DNA of 64,000 nt from Telmatactis stephensoni (Eukaryota > Cnidaria > Anthozoa > Actiniaria > Isophelliidae). Both the position numbers and the translations under genes were made by a program. The notes beneath the pieces are model-generated. The model worked only from the letters and a program-made list of their open reading frames with translations. It searched no databases and had not been told where the DNA came from. The stretch is taken from the NCBI GenBank assembly GCA_029948255.1, contig JALIZF010001635.1, positions 248,001-312,000 on the forward strand. Reading direction: 5' to 3'. Shown piece by piece: positions 13,301 to 26,100 of the stretch (position 1 is the stretch's first letter; each line of letters begins with the position of its first letter).

Positions 13301-13550
13301 ATGGTAAAGATGGAAATGACCAAGAACTCTCTAGGAATTCACTTGAAAAAGTATTTGTGGGAGACAGTGGAATGGGATGATACTGTAACTGAGTGGACAA
13401 TACTTTGATGACAATGACTGGAAAATGGTATAGCACTCTGGTATTCATTCGAAATGGTATTTGCTTGATACTATGGAATGGAATAGAAGCAAATCCTATG
13501 GGCAGTGGACTATGATCCAGACTTGTGGTGATATATAGATGGAATAGCAT
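10390..13550. repeat. Tandem repeats, family 4 (about 105-130 bp, a dozen or more units)
   Basis: A recurring order of phrases is seen: CACTGGTAATGG, then TTTGTCCAACAATG, ATGGATGGAAATGGCAACTG, GACTGGACAGAGAATG, and GACTGGAAAATGGAACTGGTAA. Clear starts fall near 11990, 12115, 12325, 12440, 12645, 12750, 12808 and 12918, with weaker ones from about 10480. The minus-strand ORFs here (the longest, 204 codons, at 12519-13133) follow the repeats and have no recognisable domain; I do not consider them genes. Confidence 0.6.
11716..11886. mobile_element. Fold-back element carrying telomere-like CTAACC repeats
   Basis: Imperfect inverted arms (GGAGGACTAGGAC... on the left, ...GCCAGTCCTCTC on the right; AATATCC..GAATACA pairs with TGTATTTACGGATATT) enclose repeats of CTAACCACTAACCCTAA at about 11755-11840. 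It sits inside the family 4 tandem repeats. Confidence 0.45.
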
Positions 13551-13559
13551 TCCGGTAGA

Positions 13560-16500
13560 CAGGAACAGGTTATATTGACACCATTGTTCTGGGACTAATG
13601 TGCAATATCAGAAGGAATTAAGCTTTTACTGGATTGAAACATATTACACTGCAAAGTCTAATGCCTTAAATCCCCAGAGGTAGCACCATAGCATTTTTGG
13701 GGGGTGCATGTTCCCCGTTTTTCCACACAGTGGTTTTTTAGGGGTTTTCATGTCCAGCTATGGTGTGAAAGCTGTACTTGGATTGCAGAACATGGTATTG
13801 GTAGTACTGCACTTCTTAGAAGAATATGGCTCCATAACTTGAATTGTACACTGATCGATGTATATTCTATGACATGGATGTCGAGGGATACTTGGCTGGC
13901 ACAGTATGGTATAAGACAGTTTAGAATATCATTATTCCACAGCAATGCCATGATGTACTTGGTCCATTATTTGTATCAAAAATATCTTAATTTTAAGGTT
14001 CAGTGGTTGATAAGGTTTACATGCTGTGTGCCTTAATTGGAATAGATGGAATGTTCATTATAATGATAAGATGGAGTTGACATCTTGGGAAAACGACACC
14101 AAATGGTTTTGAACAGGAATTGATGATACTTGACTGGTACACGACACTAAATTGTTATTCAGTAGAAACTTTATATATGGTACTATGATGAGTTGCTGGT
14201 AAAAATGGGAAGTTTAATGGTTATATCTTCAGTAATTCTTCCTTTTGCAAATGTATGCATATTAGACTTTATGACCTCACACAGTCTAGCAATGGAAGCA
14301 TTTGATTGTAGACAGTACACAAGGGGTTAGGGATTAATATATCCAATTCTTAAGCTCATAATTGCTTCAAAACACAACTTGTTGTTACTGTGAACAACCT
14401 TGAGTGGAAAGGGATGGCTATAAGGGGAGGTTGGAGGCCATTCATTTTATTGAGCAATGAGCACACTAGAAAACATTTACTGGTAGTATTCAGGATGAAG
14501 GTCCACAAGGACTAAGAATCTTTTAGACTATGTAAGAAGTTGGATATTCCTTTGCCGGTTTCTTGGACCTTTTGGATACCAGAAGGTATACACCAATGAT
14601 TAATTGAGATGGAGGTTAAGAATGGTTTTTACAGCAACTGCCTTGGTGATATAGAATATAATTATTGTGATTGTGGAGATACAACATGTCATGTACATAG
14701 ACAGGTACATGTACCTTAACCCGTTGGTAAATTAAAATTCATTTGGCAGGAAATTTTGACAGTCATAGTATGGCACAGCCCGTTTCCTCATTACTGAGAC
14801 AAACTACAATACCAATCCACACATAACATCCAGTTGGTGTAAGAGAGCACACTCGACTTCTATCTTGTGTAGTGGTTTTGAGGACTGGGTGCAATTCCCA
14901 GACTGGATTGTGTTGGATGTTCATTGTACAGCAAGTCTCAAAAAGTGATGTTGAATCTAAATAATGCGCGAAAAATGTTTAGAATAAGCATTTTTAAAAC
15001 TTTAAGAATTCCAAGAAGGGATGTTATTTGGTAGAAATCCCAATTTTCCCATTAATAAACTTATAGCGCGTAAACTTACATTGTAGCTTTAATGTTTCAC
15101 ATAAGATTCGGTTTTTTTAGACTTACTAAACTAAAGTTGAAGAAAAGAACTGATAGAATGCAAAGCAAGTGTGCCAAGCTAACAATTAAAACCACTAAAT
15201 ATCATTTATTTCTTTACCTTACCTCGTGAAATTTATCATTTACACTCAAGTCATTTCATGTTGTCTGATCCGCCATTTTGATTCTAACCTGAACAAATGG
15301 AGTTCCTGTGTTTTTGGCGCCAAAGTGTACCACAGGTAAACCCGTCGGCAACTTTTAGTGGAATTTCAAAGACATATAACGGATCCAGGATTTTTCCAAG
15401 GGGGGTTCCGTTTCTTAAAACCCACCTGTGTATAATACTTTTGGTTGATGTTTGACAAAAAAAATTATAATATAGAGGGCAAAATTACTAGATTCTGATC
15501 TAATCAAGGAGGGCTTTTTTCCTTAATTCAGGGCCGTATTACTCGCATGTGATTGGTCGCTGGTCGCCTAGCAACATTCACACCATGAATGAAAAATGCT
15601 CAACCACTGGAAGTTTACTTGAAACGGTGCTGGGTTTTGGACACGGGTAACCCAAGCTCTGTGTCAGTGAACTATAAAAGAATGTATGGGGTTTTTCAAT
15701 ACAACATTTTCAATAGAAATATTTGAATAAAATTTACTTTTCTTACATGTTGTCTTTGTGTGTCCTTTGGGGATGTCTATATTCGAGTTTTGGTAATTTT
15801 TGCAACCCTTGATATACCAATTATTATATAATTCCAGATATTTAACAGTTGTGACTTCTTCAATGGGATTCTCATCTTAGTTTGCAAAGATAGACGAGGA
15901 TGATGTTGAAATCCCGGTCCCCAGGGGCAGTGGAAAGTTAGACAATTTTCCCGGGCATATTGGGGTAGCATTCGAACTTCAGGTTCAGTAGTTAAATCCC
16001 CGCTATTTAACGCGTTAATTCCCCATCAGTTCACACCGCTAAATATGCAAAATTCCGTTCATTAACCCCATTCCCATCCTGTCCTAGGGGTGGATGGGTG
16101 CGTGAGTAGGGCGGTGCAGGTTTCAATTGAGTAGTCCGCATAACATGTGCCTTATTTCAACATGATCTTGCAATGACTTAGTGTACGTATGATTTGTACT
16201 CAGTAACCTGATATTTTGTATAACTCAATTTTCAAAAAATATGCTCAAATATGCAAGTGGGATTTTATTGGAGAATGGCTATGGAGAATAAGTGACAAAA
16301 TAAAATATCCATTTTCAAGATATCACAAAGTCCTTTTATTTTTAAAGTTAAGAATTACATTTTATTCACAATTTGTCCTTTTTCTCAAGTTTATATGCAC
16401 ATTTGAATTTCAACATTTATCCTTGCTTTTAAAGCAAAGCTATCAGACTTTGTTGGGCCTCAAAATTCAGAATAAAGCAATATTTTATCACCAACAAGAG

Positions 16501-16670
16501 TTAATCTGTAAGTCAGTGCATTCATTATGTATGGCTGAGGAGGGCAGGTGAAATTTAGGGGGATCTGAAAATTTTATATCACTTTGGATTGGGGTGGGGA
16601 TAAGGGTGGGGGTGGGGGTCTTAAAATAGTTCTTAGTATCTAAAAATTTCACCCACAACCCCCTCCTCCC
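13560..16670. other. Intergenic stretch, little recognisable
   Basis: The tandem-repeat signal fades by about 14200. Beyond that I see a possible decayed tRNA-like SINE head near 14870-14930 and a G-rich CGGATCCAGGATTTTTCC phrase near 15380 like those at other MITE ends in this window. No supportable gene was found. Confidence 0.4.
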
Positions 16671-16675
16671 CAGCT

Positions 16676-16790
16676 GTATAGAGTGATTTTCACCAGACTG
16701 TGAAATAGTTACTAAGCTAATAGACACTAATAGACTCTGCACCCATTGTTTTCTTTTGTTGCAATACAGTCCGATGAAAATCACTCTATA
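16676..16790. mobile_element. MITE with TATAGAGTGATTTTCA ends
   Basis: The left end TATAGAGTGATTTTCACC is inverted at the right as GATGAAAATCACTCTATA. The total length is about 115 bp, with no ORF. Confidence 0.55.
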
Positions 16791-17034
16791 ATAAAATGTA
16801 GCCTAAATGATCACTGTGTTAAAAAGATTTACAAAAATTAAAAACTCGGAGTGAAAAATACTTTGTTGTGGCCCATACTTGATGTGGCCCATCAATGGCC
16901 TGTTGTTAGAAAGGAGAACTCATGTAGCACTCAGTTGATGTAATAATATGTACTTCATAAAAATATCATAAATAACACATAAAACAATAGATAAGACAAT
17001 AAAATACAATAGATTTTATGAACATACAGTAATA

Positions 17035-17170
17035 GGTTCTTTCTCGATGTAAGAATTGTATTGTAATTCGGTTCAGAGGTCTTTGTTTTCCAGGCTATTG
17101 TATCGTTCCAGGGTCTTTGGTCTTGACTATTATTTCAATGTCTTCAGGATTCTTACATCGAGAAAGAACC
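17035..17170. mobile_element. 136-bp MITE with perfect 22-bp inverted ends
   Basis: GGTTCTTTCTCGATGTAAGA at the left is matched exactly, over 22 bp in all, by the reverse complement at 17149-17170. The interior is unrelated single-copy sequence. Confidence 0.65.
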
Positions 17171-17757
17171 CACAAATACCGGTACTTAAAGAACACAAGA
17201 AAACAGCTTTCATAAGAAAACAGCTTTTCATTGCACTTTCTCACTGTACTTCTTTCTACACTTGCATCTACATTATAGTTGACAATAAAATAATAAGTGG
17301 TTCCTTCATTATAGAATGATTTCTGTCTAGTTACATGACAGTTCTTTCAGTCTAAGACTATTATTAATTTATCAATTAGACAACAGAAAGTCACACACCA
17401 ATAGTGTTCTAGACCACGAGAAAGCAGAAAGAATGATTAACAAACATGTGTAAGAGTGACACGAGATGTTGCCAAGTTTGACTCTAGCTTGTTAAGAGTT
17501 CTTTATATTCAAACTTGTGCGTCTACAACACAATGGGCAAGTGGCTTTCTATTGTCTAATTGATTTATAACAGAGCCTAGAATGATAAAAATGGAACCGT
17601 GCAGCCCATGGGGAAGATAGAGTGTGCATGGGCCAATCAGAGCATCCGTTATATCGAATCTATGTTATAAATGATGATGGACAACATTTTTGAAAACTAC
17701 TGTTGCATCAACAAAGTGCTATGATAGTTTTCCAGTTGTTGAGAAAAAGGGCTATTT

Positions 17758-20700
17758 TCATAAACCCATCTTCTCAGCTTCCTTAGCCTCAAAGAACGTA
17801 TATGATAAAATGATTGTGTCTACTTTAGCCATTGCCGGGTCTTCAGTGAATTCAGGATCAATGTAAAAAAATACAGGCATGTCTACTTGTTCATGTGGGT
17901 TTAACCGTTGCTCCTCAAAGCAGAAACACTACAGAAAAAAGAGAAAACTTTAATTTATATAAACAATATATTCATGTACAAAAATTTATATTTAATAATA
18001 ATTGGTATAATGGCTTCCTCATCTCTAATTTTTATATTATGTTTAACAAATGAATTTTAACCAATTTGAATGCATGTAAGATTCTGACTTCATTCATTTG
18101 TCATACTGTAATCACACATGGTTCTCAACCGATCAGATTGTGCATCCTGAGTGCATCCTGAGTTTAAAAATAGAGTTGAAATTGGAATGCATAATCATGG
18201 TCTTTAGAACTCTAAAGCTGCCACTGTTGAAGAAACATTGAATAAAAATTTTACAACACTTGATATATAGATTCTCACAACCTGATTGGTTGATTAGAGT
18301 GTGTGTCAATAAGAGGACAGACACACTGCTGACTCATTTCAGTGCACACGCTCGTTCTGTTGCCCCATTTGATAAGGATTTTGTAACTTTTATCTCAAAT
18401 AATTGTTGTAAAAAACGAATTGAAGATGGTTTTGAGTTGTCTGTCTCACTGTCCTCGCTTCGCTCATGGTTCCACTTGAGTTTTGAACATTTTATGACAT
18501 CAAGAGTGTGTCAATACGAGGACAGACAACTCAAAACCATCTTCAATTTGTTAAAGATTTCTGGTTAGTACAGATATAAAGAAGTTACAAAGTTTTATAA
18601 TTTTGGCACACATGACATTAAAGTTAAGTTACCTGTATTTTGTTAAAGTATTGTCCAGCTTCAAATGGTACAACATTGTAAGTTGATATTCCTGTGACTG
18701 CATGATCAGTTGGATTGGTTGCTGTGTAAAAAGCAAGAGCAGTTTCTCCTGGTGCAACCTAAAAACATACAAAGGATTCATTTATCAACAGCAGATGTTG
18801 CAAGATTGAAGATGAGGTATGCTATCATGTACAGAAAATTGAAGAGTGTTGTGAAGAGCCACAATGTTTTTTTCTCTAAACTACTGGTGCCTGGAGCAGC
18901 AACTAAATTTATGAAATTACACTATCCTGTAATAAGGGCTCATGCTCTTCAGGGGCGTATCTAGGATTTTTCAAAGGGGAGTCACGGGCACAATTTCCAC
19001 TTTTTAAAACTCTACACCTTCCTTTCTATGTTCCTATTCTTATATTTTCTATCGTTCTCCTGACTTAGAAAGGGCAGTCGACACAGGGCAGTACCCTAGG
19101 ACCCCCCTCTAGATACGCCCCTACTCTTCAGGTAAAGCATTTTATTATCAGTAGACAGTAACTACTTGTGCGACTATATTTTTTCCAGTAAAGTAAATAA
19201 ATATATAAATAGCTGTTTATTCAAGTATTTAATGTTTTCCAATACTTGTACACTAACTGGGGAAACTGTACTCTCGCACTCACTACCACTACATTCTAAT
19301 ATTCTGTGCACACCACCCTAAGTGCATTAGATCCTTTTTATTGAGGGAAGAAAACCAGACAACTTGGATCAAAAAACACTTGAAGCAAGGAAGAGAAAAG
19401 AACTAACAATCTCGAAGTCGCAGGTGATGACTCCCATCTGGGAATCCAACCTGGGAGCACAGAGGTGACAGAATGTTGCACTTCACAGCTCTGTCAGCCT
19501 TGCTTCAATTCCTTAATCAAAATCTCTGCAGAATAATGATTGAGTAAAGATGCTCTGTGTTAGAAAAGCATGCATTACTTGTTCACAGGTCCATACATAC
19601 CTTGACATGTGTTTGTTGAGGTTTAAAGCGCCACTGCATTGACGAGCTGGTATCAGCATTAAATTGGATTTTTAATATTCTCTCTGGATTTCTCTCCATA
19701 TTCTCTATTTTCTCTCCAATATCCACTTGCTTTACTGTGCCACCCAAACCTGATGCCTGTGACAAAATGCCATGCTATAAATCAAAGTATGCTACAATCA
19801 GTAGTTGGGAATAATTGGGGAGGGGGGGGGAGGGGCAAAACTCCTATATATTGATTATACAGGGATGATTTGCTGAACAGGGTAAAGTTTTTCGAGTTTC
19901 TTGTCTTGAACAGGGTTTCCATTTCCCCAGTTTTTTGAGTTTCCTGTCATATTCAGGATATTTATTTCACATCAACCTTAATCACAGCTACAGTTTCATT
20001 TATCGCTAGCTCGCCATAAGAGATCTTATCTCAGCTCAAGTATCATCCACCAATCCAAGGTTATTTCTGCCATTTGACACAGACCAGTTAGTGACAATAA
20101 ATTTATTCATCACCACTACTGGACAGAGAGACCTAAATTTAGTAAGCCTGTGAAATTTGAGAGTGATGTGTCAAATACATGAGAAGATACAGCTCTGTAG
20201 TTCGTGAAATTTAACAGAGAATGTACGAGGGGGTGCAACAGTTTAGGTCTCTCTGTCCAGTAGTGGTGATGAATTGTCTCTAACTGGTCTGTGTCAAATG
20301 GCGGAAATAACCTTGGATGGGCGGATTGTGATAGAATATGCAGCAGCACGTGGTCTTTATCATCTTTCAAGACATATATAATTATATCCTTTGTCATAAA
20401 CAGGGTATGGGAATTTGAGTTTTCTGTCATAAACATGGTAACCGTTTGAAGATCCCAGCGGAACACCCCCACCCAAATCCTGGTGGAGTACCCTCAGTAC
20501 CCCCCTGGGACCTGTCCCAGTGCTTCGTGACCCTGCAACATGTTCTCTAGTTTGTGTCGAGCATAAGCATTTCTCTGATCAACCAACCTGACAATAAAGT
20601 CTATAAAGAGGCACAGCAGCATATGAAAATCCCAGCACTGTCACGGCAAGTGCACCGACGTACAACACCGTCGTCTTGTTACGATTGAATGAAGTGTTAT

Positions 20701-20929
20701 TTTTCGTTCTGTTTGAAAATCCACGACGAAATAAAATTGACACATTGCTAAGAGAAACTGCCTTTACATTCAGACAACTGAATGGTCTATTCATTGATGT
20801 TGCTGTTCTTAGTCCATTGAAGAAAGATTTCCCTAAGACATGTGAGCTTGAGGTGGATTTGAACCTTGAAGGCCATACAGATAAGCAACTATTTAGTCTG
20901 AAGATTTGTCGTGATAAAGTAAAATACAT
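17758..20929 (-). CDS. COX11: Cytochrome c oxidase assembly protein COX11
   Basis: Copper chaperone that delivers copper to the CuB site of COX1 during assembly of respiratory complex IV; inner mitochondrial membrane, with the C-terminal domain in the intermembrane space. Coding exons on the minus strand: 20588-20929, 19601-19756, 18633-18758, 17758-17928. All junctions are in phase 0 with GT-AG ends, giving 264 residues, close to family length. Residues 1-70 are basic and Ser-rich, like a mitochondrial presequence. A membrane segment lies near 86-105, followed by YAAVPLYRLYC with Cys113. The copper motif CFCF is at Cys209/Cys211, after YNVVPFEAGQYFNKIQ. All three cysteines needed for copper handling are present. 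The start is the first in-frame Met before the presequence. Introns contain a MITE (18953-19123) and a SINE. Confidence 0.97.
18953..19123. mobile_element. hAT-type MITE in COX11 intron
   Basis: GGGCGTATCTAGGATTTTTC at the left is inverted at the right (CTCTAGATACGCCCC). CTCTTCAG flanks it on both sides (18945-18952 and 19124-19131), an 8-bp target duplication as expected for hAT elements. It has no ORF. Confidence 0.65.
19375..19512 (-). repeat. tRNA-derived SINE fragment
   Basis: On the minus strand a box A-like TGACAGAGCTGTGAAGTGC is followed by a box B-like GGTTGGATTCCC. It lies in a COX11 intron next to small inverted CTTGAAGCAAGG sequences. It is too degenerate to fold as a functional tRNA. 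Confidence 0.45.
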
Positions 20930-21040
20930 ATTGCATAATTGAAGCTCTTGGGTTATTCTTGGTAGTAACGTTTTGTCTTAATACTGCGTATCTTGTCGTA
21001 AACTCATAAAGTTTTGTAACTTGTTATGCAAACCCATTCA

Positions 21041-21052
21041 TCGGCCATCTTG
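21041..21052 (-). promoter_or_regulatory. YY1-like site upstream of COX11
   Basis: Read on the minus strand this is AACAAGATGGCC, about 110 bp upstream of the COX11 start codon. CAAGATGGC is the YY1 core common in promoters of nuclear mitochondrial genes. Function is inferred from position only. Confidence 0.35.
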
Positions 21053-21123
21053 TTTTTCATTCGCTGTGTGGAGACTGGTGCCTACACACAGGAGGCCCAA
21101 GGTCCTATGTCCCGACCCCTTCA

Positions 21124-21552
21124 CCATCTTGAATTGGGGCAAACGCGCCAAAATTTATAGAAATCTGGATCACTTTGGCTTACCATAACTCGGCTCATTT
21201 TTGTCGGATTTTTAAAAATTTAATTTTTTTGAAACTGTATTGGCTTTGTTTCTTATGCCTGTTTACATGATAAATATTGGAAGACTACAAGACGAGAAAA
21301 AGAGGATTTTTGTTTTCAAAATAAAACGTTCGGCACGTAAATATTAAGATCATTCGCGAAAAAAAGGTTGACTTGAAAAATATACTTAAAACACTTGTAC
21401 GAGTTTTATTTTCATTCCGACATCTGGCATGCACGTCTGCAAATCAATGAAGCTTAGATTTTAAAAATCCGACAAAAACGAGCGGAGTTATGGTAAGCCA
21501 AAGTGATCCAGATTTCTATAAATTTTGGCGCGTTTGCCCCAATTCAAGATGG
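21124..21552. mobile_element. 429-bp fold-back element upstream of COX11
   Basis: Arms of about 110 bp (21124-21235 and about 21445-21552) are near-perfect inverted copies starting CCATCTTGAATTGGGGC. The central 200 bp is AT-rich and has no ORF. It resembles a MITE with long inverted ends. Confidence 0.65.
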
Positions 21553-22481
21553 CGGACGAAAGCGTGAAGTGGCTTATTGCGTTGGGGAATGAGCCGTGTT
21601 CGATTTACATAACTCTACTTTCATTTCGACGATGTTTGTCACCGTTTGTCATCGAGTTATGAAAGTGGGCGTTGCCTCAGCAAAATGGGTGTGGCCAAAT
21701 CTCGTAACTCGAAAAAACATACCTCTTAACAGGAGTCCATGGACTCCTGCTCTTAACTAATCTCGGTGGTATTGCTAATATGAGCTCTTTTAAACTTGAT
21801 GATGCGAGTTTACTGTCTGTATACACCAATTTCCATACATCGGTTCAGTGGTCACACATAAAGCATCCAAGCGAGGCTTCAGGGTACAAATTGGAATATT
21901 CCTTTGTGTGTAGAGCCTTGCCCTGGTGCCTTGCTTCAATGTTTCAAAGTGGGCCTTTCCTCAGCAAAATGGGTGTGGCCACACGTGTAACTTCGATAAT
22001 CTCGTATAAACTTGCAAATCCCAACTCATAACTCGAAAAAGAACCATACCTCGCTAGAGAGAAACTGACTGACACTATGACTGATCTAGAACTAATGCTT
22101 TATTCATCAGTGTCTTTCTTCTATACATTGTATATACACATATATTTAATGTTCACCTGCACACGTAACCTGAATGGACAGATTTGATTGGCATGATCAC
22201 TCATGAATGATTATAATGATGAAAGGTATTGTATTTAAAGTATATATATATAAATAATAGTCATTTACTTAATTTGGATTAAAACTCGCACGAAGGTCTA
22301 GTTTTTGGCACTTTTCGCCATTATTGCTCGTCATTGAAAAAAATCTCCTCTTAACCTATATCTTTTTGGTGTTTCATACACTGTATAACAGTTAATTGAA
22401 CAAACACTGACCATTTCAAAGTCATCAAAGAAGCTAAGACTGAAATGGCTCCTGGGTACACTAGTAATAATTACTAAATAA
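21553..22481. other. Intergenic, no gene seen
   Basis: It contains two copies of the phrase CTCAGCAAAATGGGTGTGGC (near 21676 and 21958) and an AT-rich stretch near 22120-22260. No coding exon is recognised. Confidence 0.4.
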
Positions 22482-22664
22482 TTACTTTCGCTTTCACTGC
22501 CATCTTACAAGTCCCTGTTTGGGATGGCACAAACATAATCCTGGATCCACCCCTGTATGAAAATCCAATAATTATTATTGGATTTTCATACAGGGGTGGA
22601 TCCAGGATTATGTTTGTGCCATCCCAAACAGGGACTTGTAAGATGGCAGTGAAAGCGAAAGTAA
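22482..22664. repeat. Perfect 183-bp palindrome (89-bp arms, 5-bp loop)
   Basis: The arms at 22482-22570 and 22576-22664 match exactly as reverse complements by eye, around the loop ATTAT. The sequence contains AGGGGTGGATCCAGGATTA, which recurs at the ends of other elements here (e.g. near 26150). It is probably a very young fold-back transposon or an inversion duplication of a MITE end. Confidence 0.85.
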
Positions 22665-22951
22665 AGCCCATTTCTAGTTAGTCATCATTTTCTCACTTTT
22701 ACTGTGGGGGCTGCAACCCCTTAAACTCTCCCCCTGGATCCACCCTTGGCTTGTCATATGTTTTATCTTAATAATAAGCTGCATACTCATGTCTGGAATA
22801 CCAAAATATGTCTCATCTGCTGATTGAAAGGTTCATGTGCACACACTTCTTTCAAATCTAATCTATAGATTTTCAAAATTTATTTCAGTCTAGCTTTCTA
22901 CAGTATGTACTGTACATTCAAGGATTTTGAAAAGGGTCAAAATGTTTATGC

Positions 22952-23178
22952 AATAGTCCCCTTCACAGTTCCCTGCACCATACTGTATTCAAAGGTAGCC
23001 ATGCCTTTGCATTGAAGTGAGATGAACAGTGAGCGTGCAATGATAGATACCTTTTTCAACACCTAGGACAATAATTATTCACAGATCTCTATCATTGCAA
23101 GCTCACCGTTCATCTCGCTTTGATGCAAAGGCATGACTACCTTTCAAGATGGCACAGAGAACTGTGAAGGGGACTATT
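22952..23178. mobile_element. Fold-back MITE downstream of MED7
   Basis: AATAGTCCCCTTCACAGTT at the left is inverted at the right (AACTGTGAAGGGGACTATT). The arms, about 90 bp long and imperfect, include AGGTAGCCATGCCTTTGCAT and its reverse complement. It ends about 20 bp from the MED7 stop codon, so it lies in the 3' UTR region. Confidence 0.6.
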
Positions 23179-23198
23179 AGCTATAGAAGCTTGTTTCT

Positions 23199-26100
23199 CT
23201 AATGAACATTTTCAAGAGCACCGCTTATTAACTCTTCTCTTTGCTTCCAGTCAGCTTCCTCAGAATCTTCTGTTTGATTTGTTGTATAACCTTCCATCTG
23301 AAACAAAGAGAAAAAGGATTTAGAATTACAATTGAAGGGTTCCCTGTGAAAATGACCTAAGTGACTTTTTGATGGATGTCCTGAGATTAATTTTTCCAGC
23401 ACAAGAAAGTCAATTACCATTTTGTACCATTGAAAAAATATAATCAAAAAGTCACTTAGGCCATTTTCACTTTTAACCCTTCAATTATGAGTTTCTGCCT
23501 ACAGATATCTTAATTTCCTGTCAGGAAAATGGTGCATCATTTAAGATACATGTATAAGCCTTTTTTCACTAGGCTTTCTTGATGTTTACTACACAAACCA
23601 GGACAGAGAAATGATATATCAAACTCATTAATAATTCATTAGAAAACAATGGAAATCACTACTATAATGTAGATCTTTATATAGTGTCTAGGTTTATTGA
23701 AATCACTCTATCAGTTACAAGACCAGTAATTCCAGCTAAAATGACAGGATGTTGAAAGGTCAAGGTAAATATGAGACTCTTTTTCACTGATTTCCTTTGC
23801 TTTTGAAATTCAAGACTTCTGCAAACAACAACAACAACGACAAAACAACAATAAAGACAACAACAAGACTTTGACACTCACAAAATTTAACCGAAATTTT
23901 GTGATACTGACTTTTTGATGGGACCATTTAACATCCCTAATGGTGTCTCACAATAAGTCTCCCTCTAGACTACATTTTGTAGTTTGCTAGTGCATCTGAA
24001 TCTGGTACTGCTAGGTCACAGGTTTAATATCTGTTTTATCTTTAGTGACTAAATAAGTCAATCTATACCTTTGTTTGTTGCTTGACCATATTATCTTGTG
24101 CTACCACTAAATTTAGGTGTGATGCAGAGTTTTGTAGGATGGCTACAACTCTGGTGATATGCCTATGGAATAATAGGGTTTTACCATCAATAATTATTGA
24201 ATAATCAGTGATGTTATTGGAGAATTTTAAACTTCCAGAATTTCTTTGGGTCTAGCTTACATGCATGTATATGAACTTGATCATAGGTAGAGGTTTCAGT
24301 AATTTTTGAAGTAGGAGGGTGGCTTCAAAAATGGCTGGCTGTTTGTAAAACAAAGATATGGAACCCATCATAAAATAGCCAGAGATAAGAGGTAAAGTGC
24401 CATAAAGTAGGTGGCAGTAAACCGCCAGTAACCACCTATTAATGAAACCTCTGTATAGGATGATTTACATCCAGAGCACTTTATGTATGAGTGTGTAAAA
24501 GACCACATTGTGCTGTGACTATACATATGAAAACATTTGAAATTCCTGCCATAACTGTGCTATACTGTGACGATACTGTTTTCACAGTCATACATGGTTC
24601 TTTTCAAACAAAACGTGACAGCTTGTATTGTTTAAAGTTGTGGCGATGCGTGGGGTCAACTTGCTTACTGGTAATTTTAGATGATTTTAATCTAATAGCA
24701 CAAACGCTTCTGATTGGCCTCATTATAATTTAATTATAATGAGGCCAATCAGAGCCTTTGTTGACGTTTGGCCTCAAGACAAGTTAGGGGTAGTCAAAAG
24801 CCCAGGGCGTCCTTTTCCCCTCTTTCCTTTCCCCTCCACTCCCCTCCCCCTCCCTGACGCCCTGGGTCTCCGAGGACGAGTCATACACAATCTGAAAGAG
24901 GTCTTTAAGGCCCGGTAATATGAGCAACAAAATTGTGCAACTTGTCATGCAACATTGTTACATTGCAAGTTGCAGAGCAAATTTGCTCATATTACTACCC
25001 TGCATGCAACAAATTTGGTAATATGACAACATTTGCTCTGCAACTTGCAATGCAACAATATTGCATGACAAGTTGCATGATTTTGTTGCTCATATTACAG
25101 GGCCTTTAGAGGCAGCTACATAAACCAGTGTTGACAAATGATGTTCAAAATGACCAGTGACATTACTGGCATGTTGAAGAGGACACTTACTTTTGCAGCT
25201 TGTCAGCTGTTTCGAGTCTTTGTCGTTTTTGCTTTTCCATCATTACTCTCAGTGTTTCTCTTGCCTTGTTAAAATAAAGATAAAATAATTACATTATACA
25301 GTATACACCAGCCACCAAATGTTACAAAGTCCAAGTTGTAGTTACAATTTAAATATTACTATTTTTCCCTTTTGCATTCTCCAAAAGGTTTTAACCTACT
25401 AGTAGTAGCAGAGCTTTTGCTGGTTAAAGACATGAAAACTGAGCTCTGTACACTTGCAAAATCAATGAAAGGGAAAAAGCAGATAAGGAAGGTAACAATG
25501 CAGGCCATACATTTGAAGAGGTCACATCTGCAAAAATAGTGTAAGTGATCTCAGATCAAATTCTAGATTCTCCTAAAAGATCTTTAAATTCCAAATGAGA
25601 ATTCAGGATTTGATCAGATATCACTTATTCTGTTTTTGTAGGAACCTTCATTTTTAACTGTATCTGCCTTTTGTGTGTTCAGAAAGATTTTGAAAACTAT
25701 GAATCGTTTTTTTTTGCTGCTAGCTGGAACACATCTACACAAAATATCCAAAGAAATCTTTGAAATGTAGTTTCAAGATTTGTAGGTGAAACAGAGATAC
25801 AGCCCAGTCACCTTACACTGTTAATAATAAAAGTAATTATATAATGTAAAATGCCTGCAGGATGTTATATACCTGATGTGGCCTGAGTTCATTGATTAAG
25901 TGATGCATGTTTATAAATAATAGACGTAAATCTTCAAGTTTTGCATCTCGCTACAATAGAACAGAAACCACATAAAAATGTGAAACGCTCAAAAATCGTA
26001 TATATATAGGTATACAGTACCATGCTTAATATTATGCACATACTCGTACATGTAGGCAAATGCAAACACTTTTCCTCTGAATATATTACATGTAGTAAAA

